Shown here in pieces: positions 24,960 to 36,489 of a stretch of DNA of 64,000 nt. A model generated the notes under the pieces. It was not told the origin of the DNA. It made no database searches and was given only the letters and a program-made list of their open reading frames with translations. The stretch spans positions 1,695,735 to 1,759,734 of the forward strand of contig CABFPE010000016.1 of assembly GCA_900660155.1 (NCBI GenBank). The letters run 5' to 3'. The stretch's first letter is position 1. Every line of letters starts with the position of its first letter. Origin of the DNA: Hofstenia miamia (taxonomy: Eukaryota > Xenacoelomorpha > Acoela > Hofsteniidae). The position numbers and the translations under genes were made by a program.

Positions 24960-27900
24960 GAAAAGTTTCTTCCGATGGAAAAATGAAATTTCGCATAAAG
25001 CTTTTATAGATTTTTTAAATTCTTATTTTAATTTACTATTAGAATATGTACAGTAATTTTTAACTACATTTGAACAAGCAGTCCTATTTTATGGTTCAGA
25101 AAGTTATTCAGATCGCGCGATATTGATTTTTTTAAGATGTAAATGATTTATTTACTTTTAAAAGATTTGCCTAAAAGAGAAATGAAATGCATTGTATATT
25201 ATTGTTGGAAGCGTTAAGTGCACTGAGGATGAACAACGGCTACTTAAATGTTTATAGAAGGTCTTGGGATGAATCATGGATATATTGGGATTGCACTGAA
25301 ACATGTCATCAAATTAAATGCTGAGCTGGTGATGTTGCTCGGACTACCGATGATCGAAAGTCTTTGGCTAAAACGATATATCAAGAAGTTTATTGTGGTA
25401 TTTTGGACGAACTAAAATCAGCTCTGGCTCAAAATAGACGACGAGATCTAAACCAGTGCATAACATTAACTTGCAACCTGAATAATGCCGTCCGCGTGTT
25501 TCAAATTTGACTATCACAAAACTTGCATCAATTAATCTTCCAGCCATACCACATCCTTCTTACTCTCCTGACATTGTCTGCAGCAATTACTATCTGGTTT
25601 CTTTATTGAAATCCTCTTTTTTGATAAGACATTCAATTCTGGTGATGATGTAAACATTGCAATTACAGTCTGGATCAATGAAAAATCAAGCGATTTTTTT
25701 CTCGTTAAATTAGAATGCTTTCAGAGAGATGGAAAAGGTTGTTGAGGAAAAAGGAGACTATTTGTGCAAAATATAATCGTTGTTTTGTATGTTAAATACA
25801 TTCGTTTTAAATTATCGGAAACAACTTTTCCAAAAACCTTATATATTCAAATTCATTTTAGAATTACAATTTTTCCGTTTTACTGATGTTTCTGACTAAT
25901 TTTTTAATTTTCGGTTATTAACACCCTAATATCGAATAATTGCATGATTAGCAACGCCGGTGGTTAGCAACATATTATATTAATAGTTTTAAAAATTTCA
26001 AATATGGCCAAAACTTCAAAAGAATATTATATTCCCCATAAGGGAGGAATCGAATGCTCCATTAAAAGATTTAGTTCGGCTTTGAATTTGGCAAAATTCT
26101 CTGCTATCTGTTTGTTAAGTAAGCCATCTGAAGTAGGCAAAACTTTTAATCAAGTTAAAGCGTAAAACCATTCTTTGTGTAAAAACTTTGCTGTTTTGGG
26201 TTAAATTCTTCTCGAGAAGCTATGTGGAAAACTACAACCTATTTGTCATTGAAGCGCTAGTATTTACTAATTTTCTCGTGTTTAGCTTTGAAATATGGCT
26301 ACATTTTATCGTGATTAGATGTTAATTTAATTTGTTTTAGCATTTACTAAAAAAACTAGAAAGTAGAAGGCTTGACTATGACTGCAAAAAACGAAAACAT
26401 GCCACAATTGAAGAGCTTAATGTAGCAAAGGAAAAGTTCTCAGAGTCAAAACAGCAAGCCGAAGAGCGAATGTATAATCTCCTGGAAAGCGAGGTCAGAT
26501 CCTAAATTTATTTTTTAAATTACCTTTAATTTTTAGGCAGAAAAGATTTCTTATATCAAAACATATGTAGATGCACATGTTGATTATCACTCAAATACTT
26601 TAAAGCAGTTCGAGAAACTTCAGCAATTCTTAGATGAACAGTACGTATATTCTTTTAATATTCATTTATTTATGCTTAATTGTATGTCATAAATATTGTG
26701 TTGAAGTTGTTTTACTCTGTTGTATTGGCACAGTTAATTTACGAAGCTTCTACCCATTATATTAGCTAAGCTCCAATGTACATCGACAGTGGTGATCACC
26801 TAGGGTTGCAAGCGGGCCATTACCGCCTGCCGCCCGCGGATGCAGCCCGCAACGTAGGCCCACGGCCCGCGGAAATAGAGCGGGCCGGCCCAATTGCAAC
26901 CCTAGGTGATCTCTGATCATACGTTTCTGAACACCATTTGGTACAAGATGAATTATTATTTTTCAAGAAATAATTTAATTTTTTCATACCATGACTAACT
27001 ATTTGATTGTGAATTAGAATTTATTATGAATTGTATATTGAATGTAGTTTTCTTCCATGACCGTGTTATGGGCCGAGTGAAACACAATTAATAAATTTTG
27101 CATACAATGTTTACTGTTTCTACTATTTTGCAATAGTTATTCGGCAGTTTCAGAGATATGACATAAGTTTGTACATCACTGTGTACAATGAAAACGTCGC
27201 GTTCAGATTGTTTGCTACATTTGGAGATGATTCATATCGTTTGTTGTTGCAACTCTTCAAATACGATTTAAAATGATGTAAAATTGTCATTTAATTAATC
27301 GCATCTGTTTTCATGACATTAAAATAATATTCTAAGTTATAAAGGCTCTTGACATTTGTAAGTGATTAAGTAAAGTAACGTACACACTTTGAACTTTGCG
27401 CACAACTTTTTGAGTAATTATAAAGTTTACAGCAAAAATGTTTCGCGTACACACTTACAACTTTTGCACAACTTTTTTGGTTGAATTATATTTATTACCA
27501 GTAAAACGCACTACAGCCAATACAATGAAACATTCTAAAGGAAAAAGACCTCGTTTTGCAAGGACCTTGTGTAATTTTATTTCAGTTATGTAAATAATAA
27601 GGACAAAATCGTAATAAATGAATTACAACAAAGTTGGAATCGCGTACACACAACTTTTAGTTGTGCGCCTCATATAATTAAGAAAGGCTACGCGCAAAAT
27701 TGTAAGTGTACGCTACTTGATATCTGTCACATCTGGCGTTACAAGTAGATAATAATTCGTTATTTTGGTCACCTTATTTGATTACATGCATTTGTTGATA
27801 TCCCCTTGAGAAAAAATTTGTACAATTGTACACATGTAGAAACTAGATTATTATTGAGATATGAATTTGTATTCAACCATGAATATCTTTGGTTATTAAA

Positions 27901-30900
27901 TTAGACTACTTTTCCGTTACCTTAAGATTAATTTGGTCTAAATATTTGTATAATTTAGTATTAAGGCAACCTTGTAAGAATTAGCATTCCGCAAATTTGA
28001 GAATATGGTGAAACTAGTTGAATTTGAGTTATTCACAAATCATAATATAGCTTCACAAGAAACAAGTTTTTGCATGATTTCAATGTCATAATTCGTAAGA
28101 CACTCTAAATGAAATGTTTTCAACAAAAATATGTCATTAAAATATTATGACTTTGGTACAAAATAACATGATTAAGTCACAATGTGTACAAATTTGCACA
28201 GACAATTTCAATGAAAATATTAGCAAAAGAAAAAATTTCTTAGTGTCATCAGAAACAATTGAGACTAGCAGTGCTGATCCGCCATATAAATATTTTCTGG
28301 TACTTCCATACAATGTGCACGTCTGAAGGAGACATAAACCCATTTATTCAAGTAGATAAAATTTTCCGTTTTTTATAGCGACTTCAACATGCCATTTGTA
28401 TTGTTGAATATTTTTTTCGAATATACAATTTCACATGAAATTCTTTTTTTAATTGTTGTAGTTTTTTACGCTACGACAGTAAGAAAATCATTGATATATA
28501 GTAGATTTACAATGGTTGTTGATAGAAATTGAGCTGCAGTTAAAATAATTTGCTTTTTTTTAACTTGTAGTGCAGATATTTATTTTTTAAATTAACTTCA
28601 AAATTTCTAAAGACCATTAAGCGAGATGTCAATGCAATTCGCATTTTCAAACACTTTTCAAAAGGTTTCTTTCACTTAATGACATATCAATAGCGGAACA
28701 ATTGAACTACAAGTGCGTGCCTTTCACGGAGACATTCTATTTTTCGAATAACTTTCTGCTTTCTAATACCGATTGCAACTCAATGACCTTTTTGCTTGTT
28801 TCAAACACTCTTATGATACACATTAAAAACTAGAGATGAGCGCTGTACAGGCAGGCCCGGCGCGTGACAGAAAAAGATGAGGGGCTTGAGTGAGGCTTGA
28901 AATTATATTTATATTTGCGTCGTGTCAATATATTTTTTTAATCTAACATTAGCCATATGTTTTCTCAAAGAGGTTAAATTACTTGTTTTTTATATAAAAA
29001 TCATTAACATTAATTATTTTCTCTTTGTTAATATTCTGGTAATTTATATCAAAGGACACGACATATGGAGACTCTATATGCACAACAACTCTATGACAAA
29101 GCTTGAGTCGAACAATGCACCTAAAACAGAAAATAAGTATGTGCGCGTGCAAAATATTATAAGAAAGAGAAAAAAATAACTTAGTCCTTCTGAAAAATGA
29201 AATAATTCGTTGCCTATGCATATCAAGTGCAAGGATCTACAATTGAGGCAATTATCATATAAATACTTAGTATCTGATAGATTTTTTTCAACTCAAATTT
29301 AAATGGTAAAATGTGATATTTTATGCAAATCGATATGATAGGTGGGCTGAATTTTTCAAAGGGTGGGCGTAGCCCTCAGAACACTCCCCGACGCGCCGGG
29401 CCTGGGTACAGGTTTTGTAAAAATAATTTCCATCGCAGTGAAAAAACTTCACCGCTAAACACCGCAATGTGTGTTTTTCTACCGCAAACCACCGCAATAA
29501 ATGAACTATTATCGCGGTATACCACACCAAAGTCGATTTTTAACTTCGTATGAAAAATTGATATTTCTGAATTGTTTTTAAGATTATGTATCATACGTAG
29601 AAAGTTTAAAGACAATTCCTTAAGTAGTTTGTCAATTCGTCCGAATTTATTAGAGTATCCAATGTTTCATGAAATATACAAAAATTACTGTTAATATTTT
29701 GGATGTGAAATCTATTAATTTTGCTTCAGAAGCAGTTTTTGAGAAATACTTAGAGATTTTCCATTTTAAAACAAAACGCGCTATCTGTATAGCTTTTATG
29801 CCATCGCAAGTTGTTTTAATTCTACTGATAACCACTGCAAAGTTGTAAATTGCAACTGCGGTACACCGCACCGCGTTACTACCACACGCACTCATTTCTA
29901 TTAAAAACTCACAACAAATCTACTGCTTCTAGCAAAAAATTTGCATTCTGAAAGTATTGGGATAAGCCCAGTTTCGAAATAAATATATTACTGTTAATTT
30001 GTAAAAGGCTTTTTTGAGTAATCAGAATTCATCCGCATAACAAGTGTTTCGTTTTCAATTAAATTTTGTACCAAAAATTTTGATGGTAACTATTGCCCTG
30101 CTCGGTATTAATTTTTTTTCATTTTTTCATTTCACAATAACAAATGACATTACAAAATTCGTTTATCACAAAAAATTCAACAATTTTTGCAATTTCCAAA
30201 AAGTTTGAATTCACAAATTATACTAGCTTACTGAAAATTTATTATTTTTTAACGCATTGGAGTGGAAGGAAAATATTACAGTAATGACTTAGAAAGGGCA
30301 ATTTTATTGGTATATTCATAACTGTTAGGCCACGGTTAGACTAGTGATTGGTTCAAAGTGATCTGTCACACTTGAAAGAATTGCACGTCTAACCACCCGA
30401 GATACAGTACAAATCGCTTAATAACAACTCAATGGAAATTCAGCAAAAGTTGTTATTAAACGGTTGTTGTTAAAAAGCGAAGTTTGTTTAAAAGCTGTAT
30501 TTTATATGTTCAACATAAATAAAAAGCTTTTTATGAAGTAAGAAAGTCTGTAATTGACAATTGTTTAGTCTTGAAACATTTATGAACTCCATTTTCCAAT
30601 TCACCAAGAAGGTTCAGCTCGTGGCTACCACCATTTACACCAAAAAAATCTTTCAATTTGTTTATGGCAAGCATCGCTTTCCTATTAGTAACATGTGCAT
30701 GAAATTCGACAACCTCCTCGTCTTCATCTTTATCTATCTTTATATAGCTATAATATATCAAAGAGAAGAAAAAGGAAAATAATAATGTTATAATGTATAA
30801 TATAAAATCGTCCAAATATAGTATTTTTAGACAGATGCCAAATTACTATAATACAGGGTGTGACAAAAGTAACGCAAAATATGAAATTTAGATACAATAT

Positions 30901-33900
30901 ACATGTAAAACACTAAATTTTTATTTAAACAACTAAAAACGTCGTTTCAATTCGTGTTCGAATAGTAATTCAGTCTTCGAAATGATGACCATCGCTGTTC
31001 AAACATTTCTGCAGCCTTGATGATACCGACTGGCACACCCTTTGGCACAACTCATTGTCAATTGATAGTACACCATCTGTGATTGCTGCGGTCAATTCCT
31101 CGATTGTTTGAGGCTTTCTGTTGTACACCAAGTCTTTCAACGTTCCCCAAAGAAAAAAGTCCGGTGGAGTAAGATCAGGCAAACGCGGCGGCCATTCCAT
31201 CCAACCACGCCTTCCAATCCACGAAGCTGGGAACTTTGCATTCAACCACAATAATTGCAAAATGTGGTGTTGCTCCGTCGTGCTGGAAAATGATTCATTC
31301 ACCACCTTGTATTCTTGACTCAATCTGAGGCCACAGCCATTCGGATAGCATTTTAAGGTAAGACGAACCTGACACAGTACCATCAAAGAAGTAGGGCCCA
31401 ATAATTCCTTGAGAAGAAATGCCGCACTTTACTTCTTTTTCGTTGATCTCGTGGGGATTATTGCTTCTCCAGTAGATGCAGTTGTGCCTGTTAATGTGAC
31501 CATTCAGCTTAAATACTGCCTCATCAGACCATAAGATGGAATTAACAAAGGACACCTTTTCTTCAGCATAAGCCAAAAATTCTTCTGCAAACTGTAGGCG
31601 TCGATCTGAGTCGTCTTCTTGGAGTGCATGAAATAATTTTCTTAGACAACGGTGGACACTTCAGTAAGAGATTTTAACCCCCGAACCATTCAACTGACGA
31701 GCTATTCTGCGACACGAAGAAGTTGGAGTAGCATTGACCTCTCTCAGCACAGCAGTTTTAAAATCATTTATTACGGAAGGTCGTCCTGACTTTGGAAGGT
31801 CACATACTGAGCCGGTGTTTTCAAACTTCTTCACGAGTCTCTGAATTGTTGATGGCTGAATTGTCTCTTTATTTAACTCCACATTCAATTGCTTTGCTGT
31901 ATTACTGTAATTGCTGCACTTATAAAAGTATTTCACGGCTTTAATTCTTTCTTCGATTGATAATCTGTTCTCCATTGTCGATTAAATGAATTCTAAACAT
32001 TCACTTTTAAATCCAATTTATGCTTAACACAAGCGATGAATCGACAAAGCAGTTTTGAAATTAAATTTTTTTAAAATCGGCTGAGAAATGAGTCAAACTA
32101 ATCATAGATTCTGAACGACCTTAAAAGTATGATTTAAAATTAAGTCGTTCCAAGATTTTGCGTTACTTTTGTCACACCCTGTATCAGAAAGTTGTTATTG
32201 GTTGGTAATAAACGGAGATTGTTTCTAAACGAGTTGTAAATAATCGTACTAAATTACTATTTGCTGACGACCGGCATCGCGTTCGTGTTGTTATCAAAAG
32301 GAGCTTGTTATAAATCGGAGTGTTATTAAGCGACTTCTACTGTAATTAGCGATGTGACGATCACAAGCAAATCGAACGCGCACGATTTATTTGTTATCGT
32401 CACATCGCTAATCATCTCAGGTGGTTAGACATGCGATTCAATCAAAATGTGACAGATCACTTTTGAACAATCACTAGTCTAACCGTGGCATTACATAATT
32501 GTATCATTTATGATATGTATTAAGTAAGTAAGTAAATAATTAATTCAAAACCTGTGACCAAATGGTCAAAATGGCCGACAATAATTAGATATAAATGAGC
32601 ACCCATGTATATAAGGACAGCACCTATTTACAATAGGGACAAACATTATAGTGGTCGGAAACCCAATGATTTATTTGCGCATAAACAAAGGAATTCGTCA
32701 GTCGATTGATTCGAATGTACAAGTCATAATCTCGTTGGTACCTCAGAAACATTGAAGGCTCTCTGACAGCAAGATGGTTAAGTGTGTGAGATACTTTGCA
32801 TCTTCTTCCAAGGTGCATCACATAGGCACCGCATTTGAAATAACGTAGAGGTCAAAAGTGTATTACATCATTGCATATAATTGTATTCGCTAAAATGATA
32901 CATTAGGGTCCTATGAATCCCTTTTTCTATTTCGAATATCAGTCTCATTATTCAGGCAAAGAATTCGGGAATCCTAATGCAGATCTAACACAAAATTTCT
33001 ACTGCAAGAATATCTGTTGTAAATTGAAACCCCTGGTGGGTTATTTTGCAATTGTGGCATTCAATTAGGAAATATAGTTTACATGCTTCATTCAAAGAAT
33101 TAACTGCCAATTGTTTTTGTTAAACAATACAAATATCCCAAACCAAAAATGTCTAAATCCAGCCTGCACTGTACCGAGATTCTAATTTTCGAATCTGTGA
33201 ATTCTAATCAAACGTAGACTCGGATTCAGAATAGATTTCGAATTTTCGTTGGCGAGATTATAGTAGATCGTTTCTTTTGATAGTCATTTAATATTCTTTA
33301 GAATACAAACAGCTAAATCGAAACCCAAGCAACAGTATAAGCCGAAGTCTGTTAATTCAATGTTTGACAGCTCCAACGACATCAGCAGCAGTTTGGAAAA
33401 TGGTCGTTTGGGAGTCTCATCAGATTATGGTACTGGTGCCAGTGCTAGTCCGAAATTACCTTCATACCAGCAGGCTATGACCGAATCTGTCTCACGCAAC
33501 TCTCCTATCAATTCAATACGGAATTCAGGTAAATGTGATTTTGTTTTTCCCTTTAATCCTTAATCGCCCAATCACAGTTATGCTCACTTAAAAATTCTAA
33601 AGATGGGTCATATAAAGTTAAGTGTTGTATTTAAAGGATCCCAATTAAAAATTGATGGTAATGCGTTCATTGCACATTGCAATCGCAAACCTACCGCAAT
33701 GATCTCTACATGTAAGCACAGGTTACAGAAATAAACTAAGTACATTTCGAACATTAATTTCAACCATAATATAATTAGTTTTCTTTCAATCGCGAAAAAA
33801 GTTGTGCCAAGAAAAATGCAAATACAAGTATTCGATAGCTTGTTTATAGAAATTCTTGATTAACGACTATATTCGGAGAGGAAATTTAGTGTTTATTTAT

Positions 33901-34961
33901 TTATTTATTAATAATCGGTTAGTATAATTTTAACAGCGAATATTCATATTCAGCCATCATACACAGGGTTGGCAAAAAAAGTATATTTCTTACAAAAAAA
34001 CTTTTTAAACGTTTAAAACAATGTTTTTTTGCTCTTTGACAGGCCCGCCTCAAGGTACTAAGATTTTACTGAAAATACATATAGTAGAATCATTGAATTA
34101 TGATAAACATATATACATTTATTCGTTGTATACACGTAAACAAAGCAAGTTTAACTGTTTTTGCGGTAGTAAATCAATAATGAAAGTAAGAATGGACGAA
34201 ACCCAAAAATTTTTTTCCAAACTTTCTATAAAGTTCTAGATAAATTTGGAAAAAACATTAAAAACATTGAAAAAGAAACAGTTATTTTAAACGGAATTGT
34301 AATGTGCTGATTATAATGAGTGAAATGCATCAAAAATTATGTACATTTATTCATGGTAGATGGGTTATCAATATCTTTATTGATGTTAACATTCCCAAAA
34401 ACGAAAACTGTATTCAGAAAGTTTCGAATTTTTAATTAGTGCATGCATACTGATTTTAGATAATACTGGTATTTAAAAGATTAATGCAAATCTTCAGCCA
34501 TGATACAAAGTGTACTTGGCTGTTTTCAATTTTTTTGAGGAAAGATTAAAATATTTTAATGACATGCTGTTTTTAGCAATAGAACCTCAAGATCCATGGG
34601 CGCTTCCTGGTGAGCAACAACCCCCTGGCTCGTTATATCCAGTGGTTCCAATGGCAAACACTCATTCTACTCCAAGTGCTCCATCTATGCCTATACGGTA
34701 GTATTTTTCGACATATTACTTTAATCTCATTTGTTCATTTAATTATGCCGTACGTCTACCAGTTTTATTTATTTCCCTTTTAGACCACAGTGCCGCGCCA
34801 TTTTTGATTTTGTTGCAGAGAAACCAACAGAGTTGGGATTTCAGGCAAACGATGTAATATATCTAACGAGGCGAATTGACGAGAATTGGTTTGAAGGCAC
34901 ACTAAATGGCAAGAGCGGATTATTCCCTGTATCATATGTAGAAGTTACTCATAATCTGTAA
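16099..34961 (+). CDS. EndoA: Endophilin-A (BAR plus SH3 protein), 5' exon not found
   Basis: Endophilin-A binds and bends membranes with its BAR domain and recruits dynamin and synaptojanin through its SH3 domain during clathrin-mediated and synaptic vesicle endocytosis. Exons: 16099-16167, 16210-16282, 16325-16468, 19439-19572, 26341-26493, 26537-26640, 33302-33528, 34577-34697, 34784-34961. All have AG/GT borders, and the total is 1203 nt, closing in frame at TAA. Recognisable blocks are [16 protein letters not shown] and [14 protein letters not shown] (early BAR), [37 protein letters not shown] and NLLESE (late BAR). Next is [10 protein letters not shown] with a Ser/Pro linker, then the SH3 domain ([35 protein letters not shown]). 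About 400 residues against 350-370 in fly and human; the linker is longer. Three introns are under 90 bp (42, 42 and 43) or equal to 86; others reach 6.8 kb and carry transposons. The N-terminal H0 exon is missing from the model. Confidence 0.93.
19953..20172 (+). pseudogene. Tc1-type transposase C-terminal remnant
   Basis: A frame begins [16 protein letters not shown], the block around the last catalytic Glu of Tc1 transposases (usual form WPPNSPDLNPIENLW). It runs to a stop through a typical C-terminal tail ([17 protein letters not shown]). The DNA-binding domain and first two catalytic Asp residues are absent. It lies in endophilin intron 4, between TA microsatellites. Confidence 0.8.
20285..20321. 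repeat. TA microsatellite
   Basis: Uninterrupted TA dinucleotides. Similar shorter runs are at 8970-8992, 19727-19742, 39431-39450, 46980-46992 and 48603-48633. Confidence 0.95.
20704..20865 (+). CDS. Small hypothetical ORF, 53 residues
   Basis: An ATG-to-TAA frame with balanced codon use ([18 protein letters not shown] at the start) stands out from the stop-rich intron around it. No family is recognised and no splice sites or polyadenylation signal frame it clearly. It could be a fragment of a transposon gene or a chance ORF. Confidence 0.2.
   Translation: MDTNDVYKRRLPFVGRRYIDYAVKIKGNNDAPDACVRADFGIVPERNNVLNMI
21461..21718. mobile_element. hAT-type MITE
   Basis: Imperfect terminal repeats (CAGATGCGCGTTTAGG and the complement CAGTGGCGCGTTTAGG) are flanked by 8-bp direct repeats CTGGCTAC and CTAGCTAC (7 of 8 identical). 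An 8-bp target site and CAG termini fit hAT. 258 bp, non-coding, in endophilin intron 4. Confidence 0.8.
23992..24446. mobile_element. Pogo/Tigger-type non-autonomous element
   Basis: Terminal repeats CAGTCGCGCCTCGG and the complement CAGTCGCGCCCAG are flanked by TA on both sides. Sub-terminal GTTTAACGT-like motifs are repeated. Termini beginning CAG and a TA target are typical of pogo/Tigger. 455 bp with no transposase. Located in endophilin intron 4. Confidence 0.85.
24780..24955. repeat. TA microsatellite interrupted by an assembly gap
   Basis: Ns at 24809-24922 are flanked on both sides by TA repeats. The apparent ORFs crossing the gap are artefacts. Confidence 0.95.
25240..25790 (+). 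pseudogene. Mariner transposase remnant
   Basis: Shifted frames give LNNAVRV (a decayed DNARPH motif) followed by [16 protein letters not shown], matching the mariner PYSPDLAPSDYHLF block. A C-terminal region like the usual tail of the family follows. The N-terminal half is barely recognisable and catalytic residues are altered. Lies in endophilin intron 4. Confidence 0.7.
26800..26905. mobile_element. Short GC-rich hAT-type MITE
   Basis: Perfect 12-bp terminal repeats (CTAGGGTTGCAA and TTGCAACCCTAG) sit between 8-bp direct repeats GTGATCAC and GTGATCTC. The 106-bp body is strikingly GC-rich (GCGGGCC and CCGCGG motifs) against an AT-rich intron. It lies about 160 bp after endophilin exon 6. 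Confidence 0.85.
27372..27723. mobile_element. MITE-like element with CGTACAC sub-repeats
   Basis: The ends read AAGTAACGTACAC and, reversed, AAGTAGCGTACAC. A motif CGTACACAC followed by AACTTT and TGCGCACAAC recurs near 27378 and 27444, and inverted near 27660-27680. Element limits and target duplication are not clear, and there is no coding capacity. Located in endophilin intron 6. Confidence 0.6.
28852..29404. mobile_element. hAT-type non-autonomous element
   Basis: The termini CAGGCCCGGCGCGT (left, from about 28852 with a small offset) and CGCGCCGGGCCTG (right) are complementary. They are flanked by TGTACAGG and GGTACAGG (7 of 8 identical). The interior is AT-rich and non-coding. CAG termini and an 8-bp target fit hAT. 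Confidence 0.8.
29430..29895. repeat. Segment bounded by ACCGC clusters
   Basis: ACCGC occurs many times at 29450-29530 and again, with CGCGGT forms, at 29850-29885, although the surroundings are AT-rich. This may be the two ends of another MITE with sub-terminal repeats; boundaries could not be set. Confidence 0.4.
30405..32342 (-). mobile_element. Pogo/Tigger-like element remnant, itself interrupted by a mariner
   Basis: The ends CAGTACAAATCGCTTAATAA and, reversed, CAGTAGAAGTCGCTTAATAA carry TA on both sides. On the minus strand, 30531-30700 encodes [15 protein letters not shown]...LSITDFL, the characteristic C-terminal tail of pogo/Tigger transposases (usual ending ITDFF). The rest of the transposase is missing, so this is a non-autonomous or deleted copy of about 600 bp, before counting the inserted mariner. 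Confidence 0.85.
30854..32181 (-). mobile_element. Mariner-like transposon, innermost of a three-layer nest
   Basis: Perfect terminal repeats (CAGGGTGTGACAAAAGTAAC at the left and its complement at the right) are flanked by TA at 30852-30853 and 32182-32183. The minus-strand transposase is in three shifted pieces. The N-terminal helix-turn-helix part (31661-31975, [34 protein letters not shown]) is followed by a central [12 protein letters not shown] block with the first Asp (31295-31576). The C-terminal piece (30970-31401) has [16 protein letters not shown] with the last Asp. Length is usual for the family, but frameshifts inactivate it. Well-preserved ends point to moderate age. Confidence 0.95.
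32520..32830 (-). mobile_element. Probable LINE 3' end
   Basis: A minus-strand ORF of 65 codons ([17 protein letters not shown]... to a stop) is followed by a short 3' segment that ends in ACTT repeats (32518-32536). A similar CTTA tail ends the LINE at 12980. Family unassigned. Confidence 0.35.
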
Positions 34962-35270
34962 ATGAATGTCTGAATTCAATCTGTCTGATTGACATTTATG
35001 TATATTTGAATTTTGAAATGCTAGTTCGTACAATGCTCTCTTCAAGAGAAATTCACTCTCTCCAAACTACTGCTCGCCTCTCAAATCTGAAATTCTCAAA
35101 TCTAGTGCCATTATTGTTCACTGAAGTGTTTTAGAATTTATTCTGGAATGTTGGAGTAGTCTATATTGAGTTTGTAAATTTTAATGGAATGGTATGCATA
35201 ATACGACTGTAAATTGTGCATATTTGCAATTAGTTTATATTGCTTTAATGAATTGTGTAATAAAATTTAG
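34962..35270 (+). other. Endophilin 3' UTR with polyadenylation signal
   Basis: Non-coding sequence follows the TAA stop. The first canonical AATAAA is at 35259-35264, about 300 bp downstream, and is the likely cleavage signal. Confidence 0.65.
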
Positions 35271-36489
35271 ACATTTGCAATCTTCTAAACCATTTTTTAT
35301 TATTAAAAACTAAGAAAATGCTGTACTTAGCCAAAAGTAATTATTTTTCAGCGTGTATTTTCTGCCCTACCTTCTTTTTGTACCAACTTCTTTTGGTTAA
35401 ATTAACATGAATTTTTTGTTGTACTTTCTGTTGATTGGTCATAAATTCTAGAATAATTACTAGGTTCCGCAATGTAGTATTTGCTGATACTGAAGATATT
35501 TCAATAGGTATCGATCAATTTGCATTATTTTTTATTATCTGCTTTTATACTCCGAGAGTTTCGTAAAACAATTTGATATCAGATTACATTCAGCAACATG
35601 GTGTGAATCATTTTAAAAAGTTTTTGAATATTTAAGAATAAATATATTTGATATTGCTTTGACATTCCTATACTTTTTTGTCAACCTATGACATTTGTTA
35701 AATTTTATCCAGAAAGCAAATAAATGATTAATGGTAGACATCAATGTTATATATAGATAAGCAAGATATTCGTTTGTCTCTGAATGTCAATAAATATTTT
35801 ATCAATTCAAGTAATACTAAACGGAAACGTTTCTTGTATTATTGCTTTATATCTTGTATATTACAATCCTTGTAGTCTTGAATTTCCAATTAACTTCACT
35901 TTTTCTTTTTTTGTAGTTCTTTAAAAATAAGTGGTGTGAATAAGGACTTTTATTTTTTGTTTTTAAGCTATTTTATGTTAATTTAAATTAACCGTCCGTT
36001 ATTACTCTGCTATGGATCATAGTCACAAGCACTTGGTTATACTGGTAATCCTAAAGTATGAGTTTTTAAGTAGGAAAATTTAGTTTTCCCTTATCAATGG
36101 GCCACAAATTATTCGGTGTCTATTTTTGAATTTTTGCATTTTCAACGTACGTATTAAGTACTATGTTTGCACATCAGGAACTCATGGGTGTTTTTATTGT
36201 GATGTAAATCAATTGCAACAGTAAAAATATCTAAATTGATGTTAGGAGAAAAGTAGATGCATACAATTAATTGGAAACCTCGAATTCGAAGGCAATTGAT
36301 AGTGCAAACGCATGTGTAAAATAATTGTTCATATTTTGACAACCATTGGTCTACCAGCCCAGTATATATGCAAAGGGATTTGCGATTTTTTTGCAGTTGG
36401 TGAACGTTATGTAAATGCGTGATCAGCGAAATGCAAATGAAAGTTATTATTCCCCAAAATTATATGATGTGTTGCATGATATGAGTTGA
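35271..36489. other. AT-rich intergenic stretch
   Basis: No gene or repeat was recognised; poly-T and AT-rich blocks only. Confidence 0.45.

Larger units (their letters stand above)
30328..32490. mobile_element. Palindromic MITE (PIF/Harbinger-like), split by nested insertions
   Basis: The left end (GCCACGGTTAGACTAGTG) and right end (CACTAGTCTAACCGTGGC) are perfect complements. The match continues about 75 bp inward on each side. Without the inner insertions (30405-32342), the remainder of about 225 bp folds almost completely on itself, with its centre in the hairpin at 32345-32415. TTA occurs on both flanks (30325-30327, 32491-32493), the 3-bp target expected of Harbinger-type elements; that assignment is tentative. 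Located in endophilin intron 6. Confidence 0.8.

Noticed and set aside
24715-25056. ORFs with long X runs across the gap on both strands
   Set aside because: They consist of TA-repeat translation and assembly Ns.
19560-26340. CRISPR-like or tRNA genes among the intron repeats
   Set aside because: No regularly spaced direct repeats and no cloverleaf with internal promoter boxes were seen; the organism is eukaryotic.
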